64,000 nt of DNA, taken from NCBI GenBank assembly GCA_024516035.1, contig CM044964.1:16036736-16100735 (forward strand). The letters are read 5' to 3'. This document shows positions 1-13,300 of this stretch, piece by piece. The notes under the pieces are model-generated. The model saw nothing but the letters and a program-made list of their open reading frames with translations. It had not been told where the DNA came from and searched no databases. The translations under genes were made by a program, and so were the position numbers. Position 1 is the first letter of the stretch; each line of letters opens with the position of its first letter. The stretch is from Bactericera cockerelli. Its lineage: Eukaryota; Arthropoda; Insecta; Hemiptera; Triozidae.

Positions 1-1225
1 CCTACTAAATCAAACTGTAACAAATAAACATTATGTAACAAAGTTGTTGACCCTAAGAATTTTATTGATATCTCTTATAATTTACAAGATAATTAACATT
101 GAAAATCCCAAGGAAACAAGAAAATTCAGTCTCCTGAACACATTATGATTGATTTAGATGGTCAAATATACCGCCTCTTTGCAAAATTATGGTCATTGAG
201 TTTCCATTAAATAGAAATTTCCAACAAACTTCTCATTATCCTCACAGGTAGGGTGTACCCCAGACATCCAAGTACAGAGAATATAATATCACCAGACTGG
301 ATTGGAATCCAGGATGATTCAAGCTTATACTGCTACAGGACTACAACAGTCAGCCATGGTAACTAAACTACTAACTAACTAATAGTATTATAACTATGCA
401 GTTTTACTGAAAAAAAAAATTGTTCTCAAATGGTGGTGCATGGTGACTATCTATTAACTGATTATAAGGACACTTTTAGCTTCTTGAGGCAACTGATGAG
501 TTTATTATGAATTATGAATTCTGGTAAATCATATATTATTATGCATTCATCAACGATAGAGTGATCTAAGTTAGGAAAGACTGTGACTACCTACCTAACT
601 TTGACCAAGTAGGCAGGGAGTTTTATTAGAGTAGGTAGATACAGAGAGATGGAAATATTGAAAATTCTTGAATTACCTCTATTTGAGATGATGTAGTAAA
701 GTAAAGGTAGAAGCACAGACTAACAGATTTAAACAGATATGTATTTTTTTTATATTAGTAGATTTGGCTGATCTGGCAGGACCTTCTTGATATTTTTTAA
801 TAGTCAATTCTTAATTCTGGTAAATCATACAACAGAGGAAATAAAATTGTGAAACAAATTTTCAAATATTGCGCCACTTTAGTGATAACACAGCCATGTT
901 TTTTTAAACTGCCCACAAGGCCCGTTTACAGTTCTTACCGGCATTTGCGAAAGTCAGCTGTATTCATTGCAAAAAAAAAAAGAAAACACAATTTACTAGT
1001 TTTTATATTATAGCAAAATTGGTTTGGATCTAGAAATTGAAATTTGAAGTGGTAAAAGTGAACCGTTATCTGTTATCTATTCTTGAATTACTTAAATCAT
1101 GCTAATCATTGACTCTGTTTATTTATAAATCTAATTATTAATTTTATGACTGCTTGATTAAACAACCCTCCATTATCAATTTAAGAAGTCTGCTAGTTAC
1201 TTCATCTTGAAGCACTTGTGCCCAA
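1..1225. other. Upstream region of OGA, no gene seen
   Basis: AT-rich sequence with short poly-A runs and no ORF of note. It must contain the promoter and 5' UTR of the OGA gene that begins at 1226, but I see no TATA box or initiator that I would defend. The stretch around 895-960 is slightly richer in G+C than its surroundings. Confidence 0.4.
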
Positions 1226-1310
1226 ATGGCAGAGCCTATTGCAGTGGAAGAGAGTCTGGATGAAGGTTCATTGCCAGAGTCCAGGAATTTCATTTGTGGA
1301 GTTGTGGAAG
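1226..1310 (+). CDS. OGA: OGA coding exon 1
   Basis: Starts at an ATG in the context CCAAATGG and encodes 28 residues ending FICGVVE, the first strand of the GH84 domain. It ends on one base of a glycine codon before the donor GTAAGAT. The N-terminus is shorter than in vertebrates, which have a longer leader before the same motif. Confidence 0.9.
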
Positions 1311-4300
1311 GTAAGATGATTTGCAATATTCCCCAATTTAAAACAGACTGTCCTGTTCCAAATTGAACAGGACAGTCAGTTTTAGGGCAAAATTAATGGA
1401 CAAATTCTATATCACAAGTTGTTCTAAGGGCGGAATTAATAGACAACATCAATAACTTAAGTCGTTGGTAAGTGTCGATTTTCCCTATTTTACACAGTAC
1501 GCAATCCGTGACTTAGCGCCACAGAGGTTTTACAAAAACGTCTATTAATTCCGCCCTTAGTGTCGATTTTCCCTATCTTACACAGTATGCAATCCATGAC
1601 TTAGCGCCACAGAGGTATTACAAAAATTTCTATTAATTCCGCCCTTAATTGTTTGTTTGTTTTATTTAGGTATAACATTGTTTTCCAATTCCATGGTTAT
1701 ATACAACAGGAGTTTTACGCTCCATTCACAGGAAATTTACAAACCTAGACTGTCCCAACAGCTCAGTTGTCAAGGCATCTAACTAGTAATCCATAGGTTC
1801 TAGGTTTGATACTCATCAGGAACACGACAATTTTCTGCCCATTGTGATTTTGACCACATAATGATATGTCCTGGATTTACTGCTAGAACTAGTGGGACTC
1901 TTTAGCCTAGTCAGGCAGTATAAATAAGGTGATATTATTATTTGACATCACCCAGACTTTGTTGGGTTGGAATAGCATCTCAAAGTCTTCACCTTGCTGG
2001 ACATTGCTTTACTTTGGTGATCCTACAAGAATCAGTGCATTCAATGTGCCATTGATGCTTGCACTCAGTTTACATAACATCAAACACCTTTTTTGTAAAT
2101 TTTAAGTAACACATTTGGTCCTGCCCTTCTTTCTCTGTCCCTTGAGAGCTTTGCATGCATCTATCTACCTTCTTTAATAATCTCTTTTAGATTGGGTCCT
2201 AGAGGCCATGTAGAAAACCTGCTCAACCAATAAAATTAATAGTTCTGTCTGGGGTTACGTATCAAAACTCAATGAATGCTCTAAATCACCTACTAGATCT
2301 ACTGTTTATTATGATCTTTTTTCTTGGCTTAGGTATTTAAATTGTATCAGGTAATATTTATAAAAAAATTGTGTTATAAATTATACAAGGTAAAAATGCA
2401 AGTTGAGATGTCTAAATATTATTGAACAAATACACTAACTTTAAATTCAACATTCAGCACCACTTTTATCAATTCACTCAAATAAATAAGAGGTTGAAAA
2501 AAAAAAAAATGTTTTATTAATCTGTTGGCATAATGAGACTACCTCTCTTGCACTGACAGTCTAAATAAAACACTAATACTTGAAAAATGTGTTGAAATAC
2601 CAGGTTATTTTTTTTCCTCAAGACTACACACAACTTTTTATTAAAGCTGTCAGGTCTTGTGTTTTTTGATTATTAGAATCAGGTACCTACATACTGTTTG
2701 TTTCACATTACCACATACATATTTCTATTAAGTTATTGTTATTAAAATATCTCATGAAAATTTGATACTAATTTGAAGAAAAAAAAAATGCAAAAATTTC
2801 TATTGAACTCCAAATTATATTTAAAAAAAAATACATCCTAATGTCAATGAGGAGAGCAAAAATTGAAAGAGTACCCCTTTTTTGAATTGACAACTCTCCA
2901 TTTCATTGTGTTTAGGGTCCATGGAAAATCCAGTCAATCCTGCTTTATTCTCTCCAAACAAAGGAACAAACACAATCAAAGTTGATGCCAGTACCATTCC
3001 ATCATCACTTCATTTGTTTGACAATATCAAGCAACATGGGATCAGAAATAATAATACTGATGAAACACAGGCAAGTAATTGTGTTCAAGTGTTGAAAGAG
3101 AGTAGAAAACTTGAAAAAACAAATAATAAAATTGAACCACATAAAGAAAAACAAAACAATGGGTCAAAAAAAATTAATAATGAAGGAAAACCTAAAGTTA
3201 AAATGATGGAAAGAAAAAATAAACATAAAAAGAACCTAGTCCCTGTTGATTTGCCCAACACTTGTGCCAATCCTTGGAAATGTAAGAAACTAAGAACTGA
3301 TATTATTGAAGAAAACATTATTAAAAGTGAATGTACATTCAGTCAAGTCTTATTTCTCCTCAATAAACTGAACAATGAAAATTTCTACCCAATAACAAAA
3401 CAGTTTTTTAGGTTAGATATTAATGACAGTAATGTGGACAGAATAATCCAAATCTTGTTCAAAAAAGCATCTGCTGAAAGTATTTATGTTGAAGAATATG
3501 CTGATGTGATCCTTCAAATCCATGAAATGGTAAATGTTAAAAACATAATGTGCAATATTGAATCAAATGTTTTTGTTAATAAACCAGACCTCAAGAGTAC
3601 TATTAACTTAAGTATAAACAAAGGTATAGAAAAAACATTGGAATATGTGACAGATAACCTAATACCCAAGTTGAAAGGAGCTGAAATCACAGATACCAAA
3701 AGAGGTTACAGAGACAAACTTTTAAATTGTTTGATTTTCATTACTGCATTGTTTAAGAGAGGTTTAATAGAAACCAAGAGAGTTTTGGATATGTCTTTTT
3801 ATTTTCTCAAAGAAGAAAACAGTGAACTCATTCTTCAAAGTTTGGCAGTGTTTCTGATTAAAAATGGTGAAAAAATAGAAAGTACTGTAAACAGTGTCAG
3901 TAAGTTGCAATTGAATTGGAATCAATTAGTGGAATTGATTGAAAAAGCTATTTCTATCAATTCATTCCTTTGCAAGAAAACCTTGTTTTTGCTGCAAGAT
4001 TTTATTAAATTAAAATGTAATAAGTGGATTCCTTTAGTGATCAGGAATCCAGAAAAACAGTTCAGTTCTGCTGAAATGGTGAAAAGAGAAAAGAAAAGAT
4101 TTCAACATATAAAAGACAATGACATCAGTCTGTACTATGCTAAAGAATTGCAATTTATGAATGTTGCCCAAAAACCATGGAAGAGAGGCTGTTTCAACTG
4201 TAAAGAATGGCTCCAAGAACCAGGTGTCCTTCACAAGGTGCAAATGATACTGAATGTAATAAATGGAAGTAACTTTGAGAAATGTGTAAGTAAATTCATG

Positions 4301-7300
4301 CAACCACGTACATTCAAATCAGGGACTATTGATGCATGTGTTGACATTGTACTGAATCAGTTTATCCAAGATACTAAGTATAATAGAATCTACATAAGAT
4401 TGTTGAAGTCGTGTATTAAGAAGGACAAGAAGTCTAAAAGAAAAACGAGTGAGGTTGATTCTTTAGATTTTGTTAAACTACTTGTGGAAAAAATTGTTCA
4501 AATGGTTGTCTCTAATCATACTGAAAACCAAAAGTTGACAAACATTTGTTGTGTCATATCTGAACTCTTCAACTCTAACGTGATGGACTCTGGTATTTTT
4601 TTTGATTTGCTTTCAACATTGGTGTGTCAAGAAGAAAAACAAAAGCTGATATATCTAGCAAAAATTCTTTTCTTGTGTCAAAAAAATATTGAATATTATG
4701 GAAACAAGAATGGAAAACATAAAGTTCAATGGGAAAAAATTCTAGAGAAGATTGATAGCATTTGTAGATTAAATCGTGATAAAATATCTAATTATACTCT
4801 ATTTATGCTCTCTAGTGTTTCGAAATTTAGACCTATAAAATGGACAAACAAGAATAAAGAATCATCGAGTTCTTCCTTAGCTACCAAATCTAATCTAAAT
4901 ATCACACATTCCAATATTTCTGAAAATCACCCAAGACAAACTTTGAGAAAAGAAAAAGAAGAGAAAACAACCGAAAAACATGCTCATGAAGAAGAAACCC
5001 TAGAAACAAGGGAACAGTTCTTTGTAAAAGATATTCTCAAAGATTTGGACATGGTGGACAATCCTTGGAGGCGTGGTGAATTCAAACGCGATCTGACACC
5101 GTCTGAGCGAACAATCATGAATGCAAAAACCCTTCTCAACAAACTGACAGAAAAAAATTTCAAGTCCATTGTGGAGCAGTTCACAAAACTGAACTTTACT
5201 GCAGAAACGGTTGAATCAATCCTCAACGTCCTCTTTGTAAAAGCTGTTTTAGAAACCAAGTTCACAGAATTACATGCCAAATTTATCAAGAGCGTGGCAG
5301 ACCTTATGGGTGCCAGAAATGAACAGAATACAGATGATGCTGATTTTGTTTTTGATCTAAAGACCCTCATCCTCGAGATGTGTGTAATGGAAATCGATTC
5401 TATCAATGACGACTGTAGTTTGATCACCGACGAAATCTATCATCTAAAACTTAGCTCTCATGACGAGACCGAAAATTCCAACCAGGACTCTGACGGAAGA
5501 ATCTGCAAACCCATCAAAACGCGAATGAAAAACCTCCGGAAGCCAAGAAAGTTCTTGACCGAACACTACAGGGAATTGTTGAAGAAGAAAATCACAGTTG
5601 GAACATGTCATTTCCTCGGCGAACTTTTCAACGTAGATGTCGTTGATATCCAATTCATCTTAACAACCTTACTATGCGATTTGTTACCGTACGAAACCGA
5701 AGAAAGCATTGAATGTGCAATCAAGCTGATCTCTGTTGCTGGTAAGAAACTCGAGCGATCTCTCACACGGGCCGCCGATGAAAACTACTTAGCCGGGTGG
5801 AACCTTGTACTAGAGAACATAGCATCCAAGGCGGCTCAGGAGAATAGAGAGCGGTGGTCTAACAGGTTATATTTTATGCTTCTGGACCTAATAGATCTGC
5901 GAGAGAGAGACTGGTTACCTCGCATCATCATATTGCCGACCCGCCAGTTTAGAGCGCCAAAAAAAGCACGCGGATTTTAAAGAGGTACCCAACCTTAGTT
6001 GTTGATATCTGGGAAATTTACTTATCATTATAAACATTGGCGTAATTGGCGCCTAAACAAGCTAGAGTTATGAAAAATAAAGAAAACAGGCCATATATAA
6101 TCTTGGACTTGAAATTTAAACTATGCAAAAAATATGGCTAAAGTTAAAAGTTAAAATTTGGCTTCTAAAGTGCATCAAAACCCCTTTTACAAAGTACAGA
6201 TATATTCGTAAGATAACAAATCTTTCACTTCTTACTGGAAACATTTTCTGCAGTTTTTATTACATAGAAGTCATTTATTATAGAAGAGTCATTAATAAAT
6301 TAATAATTAGGTTTAACGTCGTTTCCCTTTTAAGCTACCCACATTAACCTTACCCAGTTGACCCTGCCTCAGTGGGGCCGCTACTTATCAATGTTTTATA
6401 CTTTCTCACTAAACGGAGATTTGGGTATCCAAAATAAAATTGTTTCCTTGTTATTACCCCTTAAACAAAAAACAGTCTCGGAACCATCTCCGAGATCTAG
6501 GAACGAGATTGTATCGTCCTGTCTCGGATCCCAAAAAATGATATCGGAGACACCTAGGAGACCGTTCGGAGACTGCTACGGGACAGTCTACGTCCGCACC
6601 GTAGCGTCGATTGCTGGTGCTCGAGATTGCTCCAAGATCGGTCTCGGGAACTGTCTCCGAGATCATTCTTCGGGGACCGTCTCCGAGCCTTCTCGGAACC
6701 GTCTCCGAGAACATTCTCGGGGACTGTCTCCGAGCCTTCTCGGAACCGTCTCCGAGAACATTCTCGGGGACTGTCTCTTCTAGACCACAGACCGTTTTAA
6801 ATACCCTGGGAATTTTAGCTGTAAAACCACCTAAAAATAATACGACACATTTTTATAATAGAACATTTTTTTTATTGTGAAATTTAAAATAAAATAATTA
6901 AGAACAAAACAAAAAAAAAGAAGAATACACCTTAAAGAATGAAAAATCCCAATAAGAGACTAGAAACAATTGGAATAAAGAGATTGCCATAGGCAATAAC
7001 CAATAACCCCGCCCTTTAGTTAGGACATATGTATAGGACATTGGATACGAATTCAATTTTTAATATTAATTTTTCGAGTTTAAGTCAGTTCTAACTCAGT
7101 TAGGGTCCATTTCTGACCCCTAGTTGATAGAGATAATCCATGCTTATTTGACCCAAGGAATCTAAGGTATCAACATATTTATGCAATCAATTTAGAAACA
7201 TTAGAAAAAAAATTGACATGAAAATAAAAGTATCACATAAGTTCACATCTTAAAAGTATCTCTATCTTTAGTCACAGCAGACTACCCAGACGGCACAGAA

Positions 7301-10300
7301 AGTGTTTAAAAAGATTTTAAAAAACACTTATTTTGACAAGATTCAAACATTTTATAAAGCTTATTTTGACAAGGCTTAACATTTTAGAAACACTTTTATA
7401 AGCTTACTATTTCCTCCCCCTGAGCATTTTATTAAGCTTATTTTTACAAGGTTTTGGAAATTGAATACCTACTTAATAATTAAGGGGCTCCATATTGAAT
7501 TTCTTACCACCGCCATTGCCCGGAAAAATTTGAAAATTGTGATTTCACAGGAAATTTTTAAAATTAATTTGGATTTGATGAAAAATATACTACTTCAAGG
7601 CAATTTGGTTCTACAATGATGAAAAGCTGTTGATGAAATGCTAACATTAATAAATATAAAGACAATTTGTGTTTTTCAGTTTTATATTTTTCCATTTTCA
7701 TGGTAAAAGAATTAAAAGCAAAAATATGTAACAAACAAAAACATGAAACAAACAGAATATAATACATAGAATCAGCAGATAAATTAAGCCAAGTGGACTT
7801 AATTAATCTAAATCTATTATACATATAGGTAATTAAGAGAGAGATGTGCTGAAATGCCATCTTCCTGCCCAGCAGCAGGCTGCCCGAAGACAAAGAATAC
7901 CAGAACAGAAGTTGAGATTATTAAAGATGAAATTAGGAAATAGAACCCAGAGAGAATTTTGACTATAATATGGCATTCATAAAAAAAAGAACAGTCTTCC
8001 AGATTTTTTTTTTTGTTTGATTAAAGTGGGTTTAACCTCAATTGCATAGTCATATCATGACCGAGGTTTTACCCTCATTTGCAGGAAACTCACAAACCTG
8101 TTACCCACATTAAGCTCACCGAGCCTGGGTTGGGCCATTTTATTCTGAATTTACTGGGAATAGTACCAGGTAGCCACATTAACCTCACCCAGCCTGATAA
8201 AGGCTGTGTATACACATGTCAGCCTCATATTTTCTAAAGAATGAGAATTATCTGTTTCACAACAACAAAAATGAACCAAAATCTTTAGATTACGGGGAGT
8301 AGTGAAATCCTGAATAATGCAAGCTACTGTTTTAAAAATTAAAATTAATGAACACATTATAGTAAAAAATGTACTTATTACAAGTAAAAAAACTGTCTAA
8401 ATTTGCAACACTTAATACTTCTTCTAAACTTACAATATTTTTTTTTTTATGTTATAGCTGGTTCATGAAAAACCCCTGTCCTGATTTGAGATAGTGAGGA
8501 TGGGAATTTCATTCTGAATTTAATGGGAACAGTACCAGATACCCACATTCACCTCACTCAGCCTGAGTAGGGCTAGATATACCAGCCTCACATTTTCGGA
8601 GAACAGATTTATTTATTTAAAATAAAAATGGGGGTTGTATACTGAATTTACTGGGAATAGTCCCAGCTACCCACATTAACCTCACTTAGCCTGATAAGGG
8701 CTAGAAATGCCTCATTTTTAAAGGGAACAGAATTGCTGTTTGAAAGAAAAAAAAACTGTGAATTGAACACAGGATCTATTGATTATGGAACAGTATAGTC
8801 AAATCTTCAATAATGTGAACCTATTAAAAAGCCTTTAGCTAGTCAGTTCTCTGTTCATAGTTGTCTAGCAAAACACTGGTCTTTTCCCTGTTTAAAATAC
8901 CCCAGTCAGACACCTGTTAAGAGTGTGATTCTGATTAAGTGGAATATCTGGAACAGGTTAATCTCCAGCATTTCCACATACATATCCTGGTTTGACTATA
9001 AAACAATGTAAAATGTAAGATATTGTTTAGATATTGCTTACCCCACTAATTGGAGTGTAAAACTCACTTATGATTAATGCATGGAAATTGGTACACTTTA
9101 GAACAGTAAATTTTTTAAAGTAGAGAAAAATTTCTTTTTAGTTACACCCTAAAACTATGATGTAGGAACTTTAGAAGAGTCAACTTGTTGGACTTTTATC
9201 TGAAATTGTTAGATATAATTATTTTGTGTAAATCATCAATTTGTAGTCACTTTCACTTATCCCATGTCAGGTTCAATATGTTTGAGGAGGGAGGCAGCTT
9301 GAATAGGTATCTTCAGGTTGAAGCTATGTTGGATTGGATGCACAATACATGTAAACAGGTGGAAAATATCATGTGGATTTCCTCCATAGATCATAATTAT
9401 TTTAGTAGTAGTATCTATTGATTGAGCACCAAGTTCTTCACGTTCTTTAACTGAAGACGGCTATTCTAGCCTTTATGTTGGTGATAATTATTTTAAATGC
9501 TAGATGTTTAAAAAGATATTATGTTTGCAGACATATTGACCATTACTTAAATTACTTAAAACACGTTTTATTAAATCACTTATTTGGATGAGCAGAAGTC
9601 ACTGATGTGAAATTACTTATGAAGTTATCTTAGGAATGAGATTACACATAACATTGACGGTAGTTTCTCAAAATACTGTATAAAAATCTTTACCTCTTAT
9701 GTATTTGAGTTTTACTAATTATCTCAGGAAAACTAATTAATTTATTCAAATTGCAGAATTCACTCGATTTAGAAAATGTTTTGCAAATTTTACTTTCAAT
9801 TTCCGGTGTTGCCACAGGGTACTGGATCTCGTTCGGAGACGGTTCCGAGAACATGTACTCGGGACGAGTTTGGATCTTGTCCCGAACTAGCTCGGGCATA
9901 GATCCGGGATAGGTTCCGAGTAAGTTGGTTAAACATTCTCCGGGAGAGTTTCAATCCATTCCCGCAGCACTCCCAGAGAAAGATGTTTCCGAGCACGCTG
10001 TTTTTACTCTCTCGTATCAATCTCCGAGACTACTATATCGGAGTTAGTAGATCAGAGACACCTTTTTGTTTAAGGGGTAATGTATCTGTATTACTTGTTT
10101 TGTTTTTCAAAATAAGGCCTACTTCCCCTTGTATTAGTAGTTTTTGATTTAATCCCAAGTACCTACCTATCCAAAGAAATATCAATAGGCACCTATAGAT
10201 AGTTTCTCTAGTTTTTAGTTTGGCTGTAGACTGGTAATCCCCGCACCACAGAAACAAAAACTACTACGTAAACCGATAGATATTAGAAAATTAAGATTAT

Positions 10301-13300
10301 GCCGGAAAAAATGCACAAGATCTGCAATATTGAAATGAGTTGGTTTATTGTTGTTGGAGGTCTTGACAGATGGTTAGAACTCGGATTTTTTACGTTACTT
10401 CGGCGGTGCTTTTGATAGATTCTAGAAGTCTCGCCGTCAAAAAATATCATAGTAATCAATCGTAGTCAGGTAAATTGTTAATGCCATCCAACCATTTTTT
10501 GGTTTTGAGTTTTTAACTGACTAATGACTCGTGTATGTTACGTCGCCGTCGCTTTCAACTGTATGGTCATATCTATCATCACGGGGTTTTACCCTCCATT
10601 TGCTGGAAACTCAGAAACAAGCTACTCAAATTAACCTAACCCAGTCTTAGTAGGGCCGGGAATAGCCAGCATGACTTTTTCGAACTTGGAGTGGTCACAA
10701 ATTCAAGTCCTAACCTCACTGGACCTTGCTTAACGTCAGTGACAGAACTGGTGTATTCAACGTGCCATCGACGCTGGCTGTGCGATTGTGTTATGGTAGA
10801 AAAAAAAGGAAAGAACTAGTATTTAATTTTATTCTGTTTGATTTTAGAAGTAATATTGCCGGCCATGACATGTATACGCGTCCTTTAAACTGCCAGCTGC
10901 CGTATACCGCCATGTTGAATTTTCTTTTCGAGAATATGTTTTGGAGGTTATGTTTTTCTTTTGTACTTTCGTTTTCTCGGAGGGTGCAATGAAATTGAGT
11001 TTTTGTCCTGATTTTTCTGGTTTTGTAAGTAATATTTGTCACAGTAGTTCAAGGATTTTAGTGCTTTTTAAATTGTTTAGAGTGTATTTCATGTTTATAA
11101 AATGATTGTACGTAAAATCGAATGTGTGGGACCTTGGTTCCTGAAGTACTTCACTCAGGACGAGAAGAGCCAGCAGTCAGGCGAGGGCCCAGATGAATCT
11201 CTTCAAGAACCAGAGCCCACCTTCACCGTCGAGGTAGATTTAACTTATTTAAAAAGCTTAGACCCAAAAGAATGGAAAGATCACGACCATTACAAAATCC
11301 TGGGACTACCGGACAAACGCTGGCAAGCAAGTGAAGCAGATGTTAAATATGCCTATAGACAAATGGTTCTCAAACATCATCCAGACAAACGGAAAGCACA
11401 GGGTGAAATAGTCAACAGAGATGATGATTACTTCACATGTATCACCAAGGCTTACGAGATACTAGGAGAGAAAACCAAGAGGAGAGCCTATGATTCTGTA
11501 GATCCAGAGTTTGAAAACAGTATACCCAGCAGTAGTGAAAATTCTAAGAAAAACTTTTTCAAAGTCTTTACTCCAGTATTTGAACGGAATGCCCGCTGGT
11601 CAGAAAAGAAAACTATGCCCTCTTTAGGTGATGCAAATGCTTCTCGGGATGAGGTAGAGCATTTCTATGACTGCTGGTACAATTTTGAATCTTGGCGTGA
11701 GTATTCTTACCTTGATGAAGAAGATAAAGACAAAGGTCAAGATAGAGAGGAGAGAAGATATATTGATAAAATCAATAAAGACAATCGTAAGAAGCTGAAG
11801 AAAGAAGAAATGTCTAGAATAAGAAGCTTGGTGGATACTGCTTACAACATAGATCCACGAATAATCAAATTCAAGCAGGAAGATAGAGATGCCAAGCTAG
11901 CAGTTAAGAAAGCTAGGCAAGATGCAATCAAAGCACACCATGAGCTTATTAGGAAACAAGAAGAAGAGGCTACCAGAGCAGAGAGAGAAGCCAAAGAAAA
12001 AGCTGATGCTGAAGAAAAGGCTAGGCAAGAAGTGTTGAAGGCAGAAAATGAGAGAATGAAGAAAATAATGAAAAAAGAAAGAAAAAACATAAGAGACATT
12101 TGTAAATCTAATAATTATTTCATTTCTAATGACAAAGATTTAGTGAAACATATGTCTTCAGTTGAAAGTATCTGTGAACTGTATACTGCAGATGAGCTTC
12201 GAGCTCTCTTTAAAAAACTTCAATCAAAAAATGCTAAGGTAGAATTTTGTCTTGAGATTTCAAAACTGAAACAAAATGAAAATGATAAAAACTCTTCTTT
12301 CAACAACTCTATGAATAATTCTAAATATACCAATGGTACTACTAATGGTGAATCTGTCTTAGTGAATGGCCATAGCAATGACAATAATAATGAAGAGTGG
12401 AGTTCAGAAGAACTTCAAATGCTCATCAAGGCTGTCAATGTTTTCCCAGCAGGAACAAGTCAGAGGTGGGATGTTGTTGCCAACTTTATTCATCAGCATG
12501 TGGTAGGCAGTCAGAAGTCTTCTAAACAAGTATTAGCTAAAGCAAAAGAGATGCAAAAGAATGACTACTCAAAATCTGCTCTCAAAGAAGAAGCAAATGC
12601 AAAAGCCTTTGACAAATTTGAGAAAGAAAGAAAAGTGTCAAAACAGTTGATGCTGTTGTTACCTCTGAAAGGTTTGATGATAAGCCTTGGACAAAGTTTG
12701 AACAGGAGCTGCTAGAACAAGGATTAAAAACATATCCAAGTAGTTTAGGTGCAGATAGGTGGGAGAAAATTGCATCTCACCTTCCTAATAGAACAAAAAA
12801 AGATTGTATGAAACGTTATAAAGAATTAGTTGAACTTGTGAAATCTAAAAAGTCTGCTAGCACTACATCCAAATCTCAAAATTCATAACATCACTTGTAC
12901 TGTTCTAATTTGTGGAACCTATTACCTATCATTCATTGTGCTCACATAGCCATATGACTTAATAATGTAATCAATCTCAAAATCATTATATAGACAGGCG
13001 TGATTATTGATACAAATATTTTAAGAAAATCAGATGTACCAGTTTTATAGGAGTTAAGTAAGCTGAATGTTTTAAAACTAGTCTCACAACTATCAAATTT
13101 ACTCATCATTTTACTATCATGTAGAACCTATATACAACCAAGAAAATTGTTTCCTTTCATTCTGAATTTAATTATTTTACGTTCAGATTATTTCCAATAT
13201 CCTTCCTTGATCTGTTAAGTAGATTGAAAATATCCCTTGATATTAAATTGACACATGACTAGGAGTTACTTAGTTTTGATGTAAAAGATTCCTTTGTTTA

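Larger units (their letters stand above)
6453..10081. mobile_element. Candidate 3.6-kb DNA transposon with TIRs
   Basis: ATTACCCCTTAAACAAAAA at 6453-6471 is matched by its exact complement at 10063-10081. Inside each end lie GC-rich stretches full of TCTCCGAG/CTCGGAGA motifs, in contrast to the AT-rich interior. No ORF over about 110 codons lies within, so any transposase is absent. I see no target duplication, so it could also be two related elements in opposite orientation. Confidence 0.55.

Noticed and set aside
1144..1326. Minus-strand 60-codon ORF over OGA exon 1
   Set aside because: It is the antisense shadow of a real coding exon and has no recognisable domain.
2906..2920. Upstream TTG start for the MIF4G ORF
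   Set aside because: The first in-frame ATG is at 2921 in a good context; the bases before it look like the end of an intron.
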